Source: RGIG2707 sp045600065 (lineage in GTDB: Bacteria; Bacillota; Clostridia; Peptostreptococcales; Anaerovoracaceae). Taken from it: 20,738 nucleotides of DNA. Shown piece by piece: positions 7,654-15,287 of the stretch (positions are counted from its first letter, which is position 1; each line of letters opens with the position of its first letter). Location: assembly GCA_045600065.1 (NCBI GenBank), contig JAZRXE010000018.1, positions 1-20,738 on the forward strand, given 5' to 3'. Made by a program: the position numbers and the translations under genes. The notes beneath the pieces are model-generated. The model saw nothing but the letters and a program-made list of their open reading frames with translations. It was not told where the DNA came from and made no database searches.

Positions 7654-8565
7654 ATGTTTTTCTGGATATTCATGCTGATATGCAATCTGCTGATACCACT
7701 TGGAATGATACTGTTCGGCAGTCAGTTCCTAAACGAAAAAATCACAGACATCAACAGCATCTACGGCTATCGCACGGCCATGTCAAAAAAGAATATCGAC
7801 ACCTGGCGGTTCGCACACAGATACAGCGGCAGAATATGGCACAGCTGGGGCAGGATACTGCTTCCGTTCACCGTCATCAGCATGCTGCCTCTGATCGGCA
7901 GAGACAATGATACCGTCGGCAAGTGGGGAGCCGTCATATGCGTGATCCTGTGCACCGCCATGAGTATGGTGATACCCCTGACAGAATCAGCGCTCAGAAA
8001 GCACTTCGACAAGGACGGCAACAGCCTCGATCTCGGCCTTAAGCGCGGCAGCGTAAGGCTGCAGCCCCACAGGGACAACTGGGATGCCCTGGCAGCCGAG
8101 ACAATAGAGCTCCTAAGATCTCTGCTGGGCTCCGACGCCGAGGATATACGCCACGTTGGCAGCACCGCCGTTCGCGGGATATACGCCAAGCCCATCATAG
8201 ACATAGCCGTGGCGGCGGAAAGCCTTGATGCCGTCAGGGCTCACGACGGCGAGCTTCAGGCAGCCGGAATAGTATTCCGCGGCGAGGATCGGCCGGGTCA
8301 GCTGCTATACGTTATGGGAGACATTGACGCAGATACACGCACCCACCACATACACGTGGTGCCTGCAGGCAGCGATGCATGGAACAGCTATGTCTCCTTT
8401 ACAGACTATCTCAATGCACATCCCGAGGACGCCAGGCGCTATTCCGATATGAAAAGGCAGCTTGCCGCAAAGTATCCGGAGGACAGGAAGAGCTATACTG
8501 AGGCAAAAGCCGGGAAGATCGCCGAGATACTTAAAAAAGCCGGGGATGCTCCCCGGCCTGAATAA
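7654..8565 (+). CDS. SdpI-like membrane domain fused to a GrpB (UPF0157) domain
   Basis: A 303-residue two-part protein. Residues 1-120 resemble the SdpI/YhfL family: hydrophobic segments at about 1-22, 66-82 and 89-108, and the hallmark INSIYGYRTAMSKKNIDTW at 33-51. SdpI proteins give immunity to the SdpC toxin or have unknown membrane roles. Residues 130-300 form a GrpB/UPF0157 domain with an inferred nucleotidyltransferase-like fold: HVGSTAV at 167-173, AKPIIDI at 178-184 and HHIHVV at 231-236. GrpB proteins have no established reaction, though some are linked to CoaE. There is no stop or frameshift between the parts. GAGAGG precedes the ATG. The last codons overlap the terminator of the opposing operon. 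Confidence 0.85.
   Translation: MFFWIFMLICNLLIPLGMILFGSQFLNEKITDINSIYGYRTAMSKKNIDTWRFAHRYSGRIWHSWGRILLPFTVISMLPLIGRDNDTVGKWGAVICVILCTAMSMVIPLTESALRKHFDKDGNSLDLGLKRGSVRLQPHRDNWDALAAETIELLRSLLGSDAEDIRHVGSTAVRGIYAKPIIDIAVAAESLDAVRAHDGELQAAGIVFRGEDRPGQLLYVMGDIDADTRTHHIHVVPAGSDAWNSYVSFTDYLNAHPEDARRYSDMKRQLAAKYPEDRKSYTEAKAGKIAEILKKAGDAPRPE
8531..8557 (-). terminator. Intrinsic terminator of the surface-modification operon
   Basis: On the minus strand GCCGGGGAGCATCCCCGGC, an 8 bp GC-rich stem with a three-base loop, is followed by TTTTTTAA. It lies about 20 bp after the stop codon of the last operon gene and inside the final codons of the convergent SdpI-GrpB gene. On the plus strand the run of A comes before the hairpin and no T-run follows, so it should stop only the minus-strand operon. 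Confidence 0.92.
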
Positions 8566-8575
8566 GACGCTGATA

Positions 8576-11059
8576 CTATTTATACTTCTTCTGCGAGGCG
8601 TCCAGTATGCGTTCACACATTTCCTCATAGCTTATTCCTGCAGCCAGGGCAGCCCTTGCAAACAGACCTTCTTCATCGAGATCCGGCTGAGGATCACATT
8701 CGAGGCAGTACAATGTGTCCTTACGGTTCAATCTGAAATCGACCCGGCAGCAGCAGCCTACATCCAAAGCCTTAGCGGCCTTGGATGCCTCGTTCTTAAG
8801 GAACTCCTCCAGGTCGGGGTCGAGCCGGGCGGGGCAGCTTATAATTGCCTTGCCCGAATCGAAGCGGTCTTCAAAATCCGATGCCCCATCGGGCAGCGAT
8901 ACCTCGATGACGGGAAGGGTTTCACCGCCGAGTATACCTACTGAAAACTCCCTGCCCTCGATATATTCCTCCACCAGAACCTTGCTCTGGGTTTTGAATG
9001 CCTCAGCCATCGCGGCATTGTAGGATATATTGTTCCAGGCAAAGAATATCCCCATGCCCGTTCCGCCCCTCATAGGCTTTACCACAACAGGATACTCCAT
9101 ATTGTCGGGAAGCTCCCATTCCTCCGGGCCTCTTTCGGCACAGCACCATGCGGGCGTATTGACACCGGCAAACCTGAACAGCTTTTTGGAGAGGTTCTTG
9201 TCTATGGCAGCAGTCACCTCTTCGTAGCCGCTTCCGGTATACCTTGCACCGTAGATATCAAGCGCTGCCTGCAGCCTTCCGTTTTCGCCGTAATCGCTGC
9301 TCAGACCGATAAATACCATATCCGCCATGCAGCACAGCTTCATCACATTCGGACCGAGAAGCTGATCATCGCTTCCGCTGCGCCTTTTTTTGGCAGCCCA
9401 CATATCAGGCATTTCGGGCAGATCCTGAGGAGTATCAGCACTAAGTGCATCGCTGTATGCAAAAGGATCCATAAGCCTGATGGGGCCTATACTGCAGCCC
9501 TGATAGGAATCCAGCAGGATTACATTATGTCCCGCGCTTCTGAGAGCCGCCGATATGCGGCTGCCTGTCATAAGAGAAGCCGTCCTTACGGCAGAAAGCC
9601 CTCCGGAAAGCACCACTATGTTCATAGATCCGGCCCTTTCTCCATTCGCTCTGCCTTGGGCATCATCCTGCCCGTCCCCTGCAAAATCTATATCATCGCC
9701 GTCATCGTTGATTTCCAGACTGCTGAGCATCTGCTTTGTAAGAGCCACAATAGACAGCATGCCCCTGACCTGCTCCGTGGAAATATCCGTTCCGAATCTT
9801 GTATTCATAAAATCGCTGATGCGCCGCAAAATGCTGACCGGGATCTTGCTTGCGATATAGCCTGTAGCGCCGATAATATCCTCGAGCATGCCCCAGTTGA
9901 GCAGTATGTTCGCACACTGTGCATATATTACCAGATCCCTCATGGCAAAGCGGTCGGCAACGCGCTTGAAAACCTCCATAAAACCGGGATGTATACGCTC
10001 GTATTTGATTATGTATGCAAAGAGAAACGCTACATTGTTGCTGTAGACAGGATCGGCGATCATCTCACAGAGAAAGTTCATGTAGTTTTGATCAGGTTCT
10101 TCGCCCATGGATATGGCGACGGCTTTTTCTGCCAGCTTGCCGAATAGCTCTATGGCCTCCGTGCGCTCCTGATCTGAAGGTGAGGAACGGAAGTAGCTGT
10201 TGAAGAAACGATCAAGCAGTCTCATTTCCGGGCTCTGACCGTTGGGGTTGAGCCTTATGGCATATTCCCCGTTTTCCCCGAAATCGAAATAGGTGTTTAT
10301 GACATGGCTTTCGGCAAAGCCGCCCTTGCCGTAGTCATAACCGAAATAGTAGAAGCGCTCACCCACATCGTTAAGGATCAGATTGACATAGTCGTAATCT
10401 ACGTTGTGGTTTTCTATTATGTGACGGCGCTCAAGAATGCGGTCCTTGTAAAAATACATGAACTTGTCAGAAAATCCCTGACCATTGAAGGAAATACATC
10501 TGTCCGGTGTATCATCGAGTATGGAAATGTACTTTGCCTTGTTGCCGCCCTTGGAATGACCGCTTACAGTCAGATAATACCTGCCCAGCTTAAGACTGCC
10601 ATACACCTCTTTATACCATTCCAGAGCATTGATCTGCTGGTTGGTATCAACAACATTAGCGCCCTCAAAATCGTCGTACCATTCATAGGTAGAGGTTCCG
10701 CGAAATGCCACCACGGCCTCCTCCTTGCCCTCGCTGAGGAATACCGCCGAAATGCCGCCTCCTCCTCCGCTGTTGGTATCGATGTTTCCGGCTATTATGC
10801 GGCTGTTCAGAATAGCCGGATGTCTCCTTGCTGCCGCAAACAGATTAACCCAGTCGGGAATATTCAGGAAGGTACCGTAATACCTGCCTTCAACAGCCTG
10901 GCTCAGGTCTATGGAATCCAGCATTTCACCCACGCTCATGCCCTGATACGCGGTGATGTTCTTAAAAGGATGCTGGTCTTCCATATAAGTGAATGAAACC
11001 AAAAGCATCAGTTCGTCTATCCCGAAGATACTCTCCTTGTGTCTTCTGAGTATACCCAT
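8576..11059 (-). CDS. Fusion of a lipase-like hydrolase (DUF2974/Mbeg1-like) with a Ddl-like ATP-grasp ligase
   Basis: This 827-residue protein joins two enzymes. Residues 1-450 form an alpha/beta hydrolase of the DUF2974 (Mbeg1-like) type: VVAFRGTSTYEWYDDF at 116-131 and the nucleophile elbow GHSKGG at 167-172, with Ser169 the likely nucleophile. An Asp-rich linker covers about 451-478. Residues 479-827 follow D-Ala-D-Ala ligase: MNIVVLSGGLSAVRTASLMTG, LQAALDIYGARYTGSGY, VVVKPMRGGTGMG at 658-670, VLVEEYIEGREFSV at 694-707, RVDF at 772-775. The usual HG before GENG is SS (585-594), and the terminal E-x-N Mg2+ motif is ECD, so the substrate may differ from D-alanine. No signal peptide is seen. 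The gene is last in the operon, 15 bp after the GDPD gene, with GGGGG before the ATG. Met479 could be an internal start. Confidence 0.85.
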   Translation of the reverse strand: MGILRRHKESIFGIDELMLLVSFTYMEDQHPFKNITAYQGMSVGEMLDSIDLSQAVEGRYYGTFLNIPDWVNLFAAARRHPAILNSRIIAGNIDTNSGGGGGISAVFLSEGKEEAVVAFRGTSTYEWYDDFEGANVVDTNQQINALEWYKEVYGSLKLGRYYLTVSGHSKGGNKAKYISILDDTPDRCISFNGQGFSDKFMYFYKDRILERRHIIENHNVDYDYVNLILNDVGERFYYFGYDYGKGGFAESHVINTYFDFGENGEYAIRLNPNGQSPEMRLLDRFFNSYFRSSPSDQERTEAIELFGKLAEKAVAISMGEEPDQNYMNFLCEMIADPVYSNNVAFLFAYIIKYERIHPGFMEVFKRVADRFAMRDLVIYAQCANILLNWGMLEDIIGATGYIASKIPVSILRRISDFMNTRFGTDISTEQVRGMLSIVALTKQMLSSLEINDDGDDIDFAGDGQDDAQGRANGERAGSMNIVVLSGGLSAVRTASLMTGSRISAALRSAGHNVILLDSYQGCSIGPIRLMDPFAYSDALSADTPQDLPEMPDMWAAKKRRSGSDDQLLGPNVMKLCCMADMVFIGLSSDYGENGRLQAALDIYGARYTGSGYEEVTAAIDKNLSKKLFRFAGVNTPAWCCAERGPEEWELPDNMEYPVVVKPMRGGTGMGIFFAWNNISYNAAMAEAFKTQSKVLVEEYIEGREFSVGILGGETLPVIEVSLPDGASDFEDRFDSGKAIISCPARLDPDLEEFLKNEASKAAKALDVGCCCRVDFRLNRKDTLYCLECDPQPDLDEEGLFARAALAAGISYEEMCERILDASQKKYK

Positions 11060-11074
11060 TTTGAATCCCCCTTA

Positions 11075-11803
11075 TTATTCTTCGTCCGGGTCAAAGCCCT
11101 CGAAAATGGCAATGCCTCCGTCTTTTTCGATCTCTTCCATAGCTTTCTTTGTTCTTATAGTCCAGCAGACCTCCTGCATTCCCCTTTTTACACAGCGCCT
11201 GAGGGCGGGATTGTCCCGGTCCTCGTATTTATATGCTATGAAATCGGGTCTTGTCAGAAAGTTCAGACGCATATCTGTCAGTAATCCCCTCTGCCAGGAT
11301 GCAACTTCGTCCGTCGGATTTTTGACAAAATCCTGAGCCAGCTGCCCCCTGATAAAACCGGGACGCAGCTTTCTGACATCAATAAGTGCCCTGGGATCAA
11401 AGGATTCTATGCAAAAATCTCCGTGATAGCTGTCCAGGGCCCTGCATACAGACTCTGCCAGAGCCCGGTGATTTGAACCATAGGTCTTGAGCTCTATTAT
11501 CAGAGGCGCCTTACCCTCGAACAGATCCAAAACCTGACGGAATTCAGGGATCGGGTTATCGGTCCCCTCCAGCCTGAGAGCCTTAAGCTCATCGAGAGTA
11601 TGATCCTCGATTATGCCCTCCACACCGGTGCAGCGCTTAAGCTGAGAATCATGGAACACCGCCAGTCCGCCGTCCTTAAGCAGGTGGACATCCAGCTCCG
11701 CGCCCCAGCCCCTCTCTATTGCCAGCCTGAATGCCGGCAGCGAGTTCTCCGGAACAGCGGGCTTGTGATGATATCCCCTGTGTGCATATCGAGTTTTGAT
11801 CAT
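11075..11803 (-). CDS. Glycerophosphodiester phosphodiesterase
   Basis: A 242-residue GDPD-family enzyme that hydrolyses glycerophosphodiesters to sn-glycerol 3-phosphate and an alcohol. The TIM-barrel motifs are clear: AHRG near the N-terminus followed by PENSLPAF, the metal-binding ELDVHLLKDG, the catalytic FHD, then PLIIELK. The C-terminal strand CWTIRTKKAM is also typical. I chose the ATG at 11803 because AGGAGG lies four bases upstream; a longer frame to 11830 adds nine residues without a site. No signal peptide is present, so it should act inside the cell. It lies 99 bp after the adenylation gene. In this operon it may recycle glycerophosphate released from membrane lipids or from a glycerophosphate polymer; that role is inferred. 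Confidence 0.93.
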   Translation of the reverse strand: MIKTRYAHRGYHHKPAVPENSLPAFRLAIERGWGAELDVHLLKDGGLAVFHDSQLKRCTGVEGIIEDHTLDELKALRLEGTDNPIPEFRQVLDLFEGKAPLIIELKTYGSNHRALAESVCRALDSYHGDFCIESFDPRALIDVRKLRPGFIRGQLAQDFVKNPTDEVASWQRGLLTDMRLNFLTRPDFIAYKYEDRDNPALRRCVKRGMQEVCWTIRTKKAMEEIEKDGGIAIFEGFDPDEE

Positions 11804-11901
11804 ATGGCCTCCTTTCCGGCTATATCTCAATCCGGCATGCAGTCCGGACGGAATGAAGATTTGCGCATGAATGTCAAGTGAGCCTGGCTTTAGCCCCGGG
11901 T

Positions 11902-13440
11902 CTATTCCCTGTGCTCCTCGTCAGCGTATTCCCGTCTGAGCCTTACTCTGTCAGTCTTTCCGTTGGCATTGGAGGGAAGCTGCTTATAAACCCTCCACAG
12001 CCCGGGCATCATATATTTGGGCAGTCTGGCGGCAGCACGGCCTGCCAGATAGGAAGCATCCACAGAGCTGTCCCTGCTCTGGACGCAGGCAACTATAAGG
12101 TCTCTGGCTTCATCGAAGAAGCATATTCCGCTGTCAACGCCCTCGATGGCGGAAAGTGCGGTTTCGACCTCGCCCAGCTCTATGCGGTAGCCCATGTGCT
12201 TGATCTGACCGTCCCTGCGGGACAGGTAGTATATATTGCCGTCCTCGCCCATGCGGCCGATATCTCCGGTGCGGTATATGCGGTCGGGATAATAGGGGTT
12301 CAGAGGGTTTTGTATAAATGCCGCGTTCGTTTTGTCCCAGTCGCCGAAATAACCAAGGGCAAGCCCGCTGCCTCTGGCGCATATCTCCCCGCTCTGTCCG
12401 GCAGTTACAGGTCTAAGCTGCTCGTCCAGCAGTAGCACCTGCATGTTGCGGCATGCCTTGCCTATGGGAATGGGTTCTCCGTCGGCAAAATCCCTGTCCA
12501 GCCTGTACCAGGTACAGTCCACGGTGACCTCTGTGGGGCCGTAGAGATTGGTAACCTGCAGCTTTGGCAGGGCACGCTTCCATATGTTCACATGAGTTGC
12601 CTGAAGGGCTTCTCCGCCCAGTATCACCTTATTGACATGCAGGGGCAGTTTTTTATCGAATACCTTGCTGTCCGCAGCCAGCCTGAAGGCTGATGTGGCC
12701 CATATAAGGGTATTGATCTTGTGTTCATTGAGAAAATCGATCAGCAGCATGGGGAACATAAAATCCTTTTTGGGGATAATATAGCAGCTGCAGCCGTTTT
12801 TTAAGGTCTGATAAATATCCTTGCAGGATAAATCGAAATAGAACGGGGCCTGATTCCCCATTATGCAGCCTTCATCTATGCCGCAGGCCTCTGTCATCCA
12901 TTCGGTAAAGTCTATAATAGAGCGGTGAGATACCAGTATGCCCTTGGGCTTTCCCGTGGAGCCCGATGTGAAGATCATATACGCAGGATCCACATCAAGT
13001 ACCTGCTCTCTGGCTGCCTGAAGAGCAGCGGTATCCTCGGGAGAATCCATCAGCTCTTCTGTTCCGAACACAGGTGCATAGGCAGTCAGTTTTTCGGCAA
13101 GAGCCTTGTCCTTCGGGCCGTAGAGCAGGGCCGCAGGCCTGATCTGCTCCAGTATATCAATAAGCCTTGCCTCGGGCATCTTATCGTCTATGGGCACATA
13201 GCAGCAGCCAGCCTCCAGCACGCAGAAAAAGCCTGCCAGAGTCAGAGCCGTTCTGTCTGTAAGGACCACGACCAGGCTGCCCGGCCTGATGCTTTTCAGC
13301 AGTGCGCTTCCCCCTTTTCTTGCTCCTCTGTGAAGCTGCCCGAAGCTGAAGCCCTGCTTCTCGTCTGCATATGCGGTCTTATCTCCAAAGCGCTCCGCGC
13401 TGTCTTCGAGATATTCAAGAAGATTGATTATCTGATGCAT
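11902..13440 (-). CDS. DltA-like amino acid adenylation enzyme
   Basis: A stand-alone 512-residue adenylation enzyme of the ANL superfamily that would activate an acid with ATP and load it on the carrier protein of this operon. Motifs: P-loop FTSGSTGKPKG at 157-167, NQAPFYFDLS at 196-205 (very DltA-like), YGPTEVT at 300-306, YRTGD at 389-393, hinge region SRRDGQIKHMGYRIELGEVE, and NGKTDR at 493-498 with the catalytic Lys495. Length agrees with DltA. In Bacillus DltA a Cys just before a GE dipeptide lines the D-Ala pocket; here the stretch reads VILGGEAL (272-279), with Gly in that place as in many peptide-synthetase domains. D-alanine is therefore not assured. It starts two bases after the previous stop codon, with GGGAG upstream. 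Confidence 0.88.
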   Translation of the reverse strand: MHQIINLLEYLEDSAERFGDKTAYADEKQGFSFGQLHRGARKGGSALLKSIRPGSLVVVLTDRTALTLAGFFCVLEAGCCYVPIDDKMPEARLIDILEQIRPAALLYGPKDKALAEKLTAYAPVFGTEELMDSPEDTAALQAAREQVLDVDPAYMIFTSGSTGKPKGILVSHRSIIDFTEWMTEACGIDEGCIMGNQAPFYFDLSCKDIYQTLKNGCSCYIIPKKDFMFPMLLIDFLNEHKINTLIWATSAFRLAADSKVFDKKLPLHVNKVILGGEALQATHVNIWKRALPKLQVTNLYGPTEVTVDCTWYRLDRDFADGEPIPIGKACRNMQVLLLDEQLRPVTAGQSGEICARGSGLALGYFGDWDKTNAAFIQNPLNPYYPDRIYRTGDIGRMGEDGNIYYLSRRDGQIKHMGYRIELGEVETALSAIEGVDSGICFFDEARDLIVACVQSRDSSVDASYLAGRAAARLPKYMMPGLWRVYKQLPSNANGKTDRVRLRREYADEEHRE

Positions 13441-13442
13441 TT

Positions 13443-15287
13443 CTACTCCCGGTATTCTATAAGCTGCAGCAGTTCATCGCCGCTGACATCGCTGTATATG
13501 GAGAATCTGCCCAGCAGCCTCAGAGACTGGGGCAGGCCCTTTACCAATGTATTGATACGAGGCTCGGTGCTCAGTGTGCACCACAGGCCTTCCTCTGCCA
13601 TTATAATCTCCGAAAGCTCGGTGGCTTTTCCGAAGGGATAGGCAAAGACGCCAAGCTCTCTGCCCATGGCTGCCAGAACTTCTTTTTCCGCCCGGCAGTC
13701 CGCTCTGAGAAACTCTATATAATCAGCCTCGGATTCACCGTCTTTGGGCAGGGCTCCCTTGCGTATGGGTGCAGGATCAAGCCCCTCAACATTATGAAGA
13801 TCGAAGCCGTGGGACTGAATGTCGAAGACTCCGCTTTCTATGGCCTCGATAGCCTCACTGGTGCCGAAATGAGGGTTCATGGCAACCCCGCTGTCCTTGT
13901 AGGTATCCTTGCCGACCGATGTGCCTATAGCGAACACAGTGGCCTTGAAGCCGTACTTTTTGAGAATGGGGCCCGCAAGCTCCAGATTGCAGGAATAACC
14001 GTCGTCGAAGCATATCAGCACCGGCTTTTGCGGAAGCTCCTTGCCCTGCTCCACATAGGCCCGTATATCATCGAAGCTTACCGCACTGCAGCCGGCATCG
14101 TAAAGAGCCTTCATATGCTCCTCGAACAGGGCTGTGGTCACGCCGCCTTCTACCTGATACCCGTAGGTCTCGTGATAGGTGATAATTGGAAGCCTGGCGC
14201 TTATGCTGCCCTGCTCCGCAGGCTTTGCCGAAAACTCCGCGCAGGCAAGCTGCTCCACGTTCTGCGAAGTCATGTAAAAGCCGAAATCATCAGGGATGTA
14301 CAGATCCTGTCTGCCTGCGATCTTTGCAAGAGCAAGGGTGCCCAGAGCATTGCGGAAATGCGTCTCGTCATAGAAGAACCGGGGATCATAGCTTGCGGAA
14401 GACATGGTAAAATCCCAGAAATCGGTGATCCCTGCCAGCTCTGTCTCAAAGCGCATTATGTCTGCCTGAGTGTAGTATTTCAGATACTCGCTGTACATAG
14501 GCGGGCAGATCACGACAAGGTTTATTCCCTCTGTATCGCAGCGCTTCTTTATAGCCCTCATGCTGTCCATGCATTGCTCAAGACAGGCGATGTTCCATGT
14601 GTTTTGCGGATAATCCGCGAATATGCTGTAGGCAGGTCTGGATATGTATTCGCTCAGATCGCCTATAGGCTCTGTATCTCTCCTGCTCTTGTCGTATGCC
14701 CCGGTCAGAGGATCAAAACAGTCGTGATCAGCCTGCACATAGCCGTCGTTTTTAAGATCCTTCAGCTTGTTCCAGCCATAGCGCCAGTCAGCGAAGGCAT
14801 AGCGCGCATAAAAGCTCAGCGGATCAGACCCATCGGCCCGGCAGTGCATCAGATCCACAAGCTTGCCGCTGTCGGTATCGTACTCCATGGCATTGTGGAC
14901 ATAGATGCATATCACCAGGTTTCTGACTGTATAATTATCTATCAGATAATCGGCAGTCTGCTCCACATCCAGCATATCCGAGCCGTACATTATCATGTTG
15001 TAAAAGCTGCCGCCAAAGCATCGGTTAAGATCCTCAGCAGGGAAACTGCTGCTTGCGGAGCTTCCTATTATGTATGAATCGTATTCATCGTGATGCTGCT
15101 CCAGATAGGCAAGCTTGGAGACTCTGGGATTATTGGTAAGATCGTAGCTCCACCACTGCAAATAACGGTCGCCGAAGACCCCGAAGGGATCGGTGACCAC
15201 ATTGAAGCCCGCGTAAAGAGCCGCAGTCAGTATAACGCTGGCAAGAAACAGAACCAGCCATTTTTCAGAGCTTAAGGGTTTTTTCAT
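13443..15287 (-). CDS. Membrane-anchored SGNH-like and NodB polysaccharide deacetylase fusion
   Basis: A 614-residue protein with an N-terminal membrane anchor (about residues 10-29) and an extracytoplasmic body. The first domain (about 35-335) looks like the SGNH-type acyltransferase/esterase domains of DltD, AlgX and PatB: GSSAS at 75-79 with the candidate Ser nucleophile, and DETHF at 307-311 with the Asp-His pair. The second (about 365-600) is a NodB deacetylase: PIITYH, CFDDGY at 426-431 with the catalytic Asp pair, SHGFDLH at 492-498 with metal-binding His, and AYPFG. It takes the place of dltD. Its ATG overlaps the MBOAT stop codon (TGATG), so translation is probably coupled; there is no clear ribosome binding site. 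An upstream in-frame TTG would add one residue. Substrates are inferred to be cell-wall glycans or teichoic-type polymers. Confidence 0.85.
   Translation of the reverse strand: MKKPLSSEKWLVLFLASVILTAALYAGFNVVTDPFGVFGDRYLQWWSYDLTNNPRVSKLAYLEQHHDEYDSYIIGSSASSSFPAEDLNRCFGGSFYNMIMYGSDMLDVEQTADYLIDNYTVRNLVICIYVHNAMEYDTDSGKLVDLMHCRADGSDPLSFYARYAFADWRYGWNKLKDLKNDGYVQADHDCFDPLTGAYDKSRRDTEPIGDLSEYISRPAYSIFADYPQNTWNIACLEQCMDSMRAIKKRCDTEGINLVVICPPMYSEYLKYYTQADIMRFETELAGITDFWDFTMSSASYDPRFFYDETHFRNALGTLALAKIAGRQDLYIPDDFGFYMTSQNVEQLACAEFSAKPAEQGSISARLPIITYHETYGYQVEGGVTTALFEEHMKALYDAGCSAVSFDDIRAYVEQGKELPQKPVLICFDDGYSCNLELAGPILKKYGFKATVFAIGTSVGKDTYKDSGVAMNPHFGTSEAIEAIESGVFDIQSHGFDLHNVEGLDPAPIRKGALPKDGESEADYIEFLRADCRAEKEVLAAMGRELGVFAYPFGKATELSEIIMAEEGLWCTLSTEPRINTLVKGLPQSLRLLGRFSIYSDVSGDELLQLIEYRE

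Noticed and set aside
11831..11901. A TTGACA-like promoter before the GDPD gene
   Set aside because: TTGACA is present on the minus strand, but no acceptable -10 box lies at 16-18 bases, so I treat the GDPD gene as part of the operon.
13794..15077. A 427-codon open frame antisense to the SGNH-NodB gene
   Set aside because: It has no family features, mirrors the codon use of the real gene and lies wholly within it.
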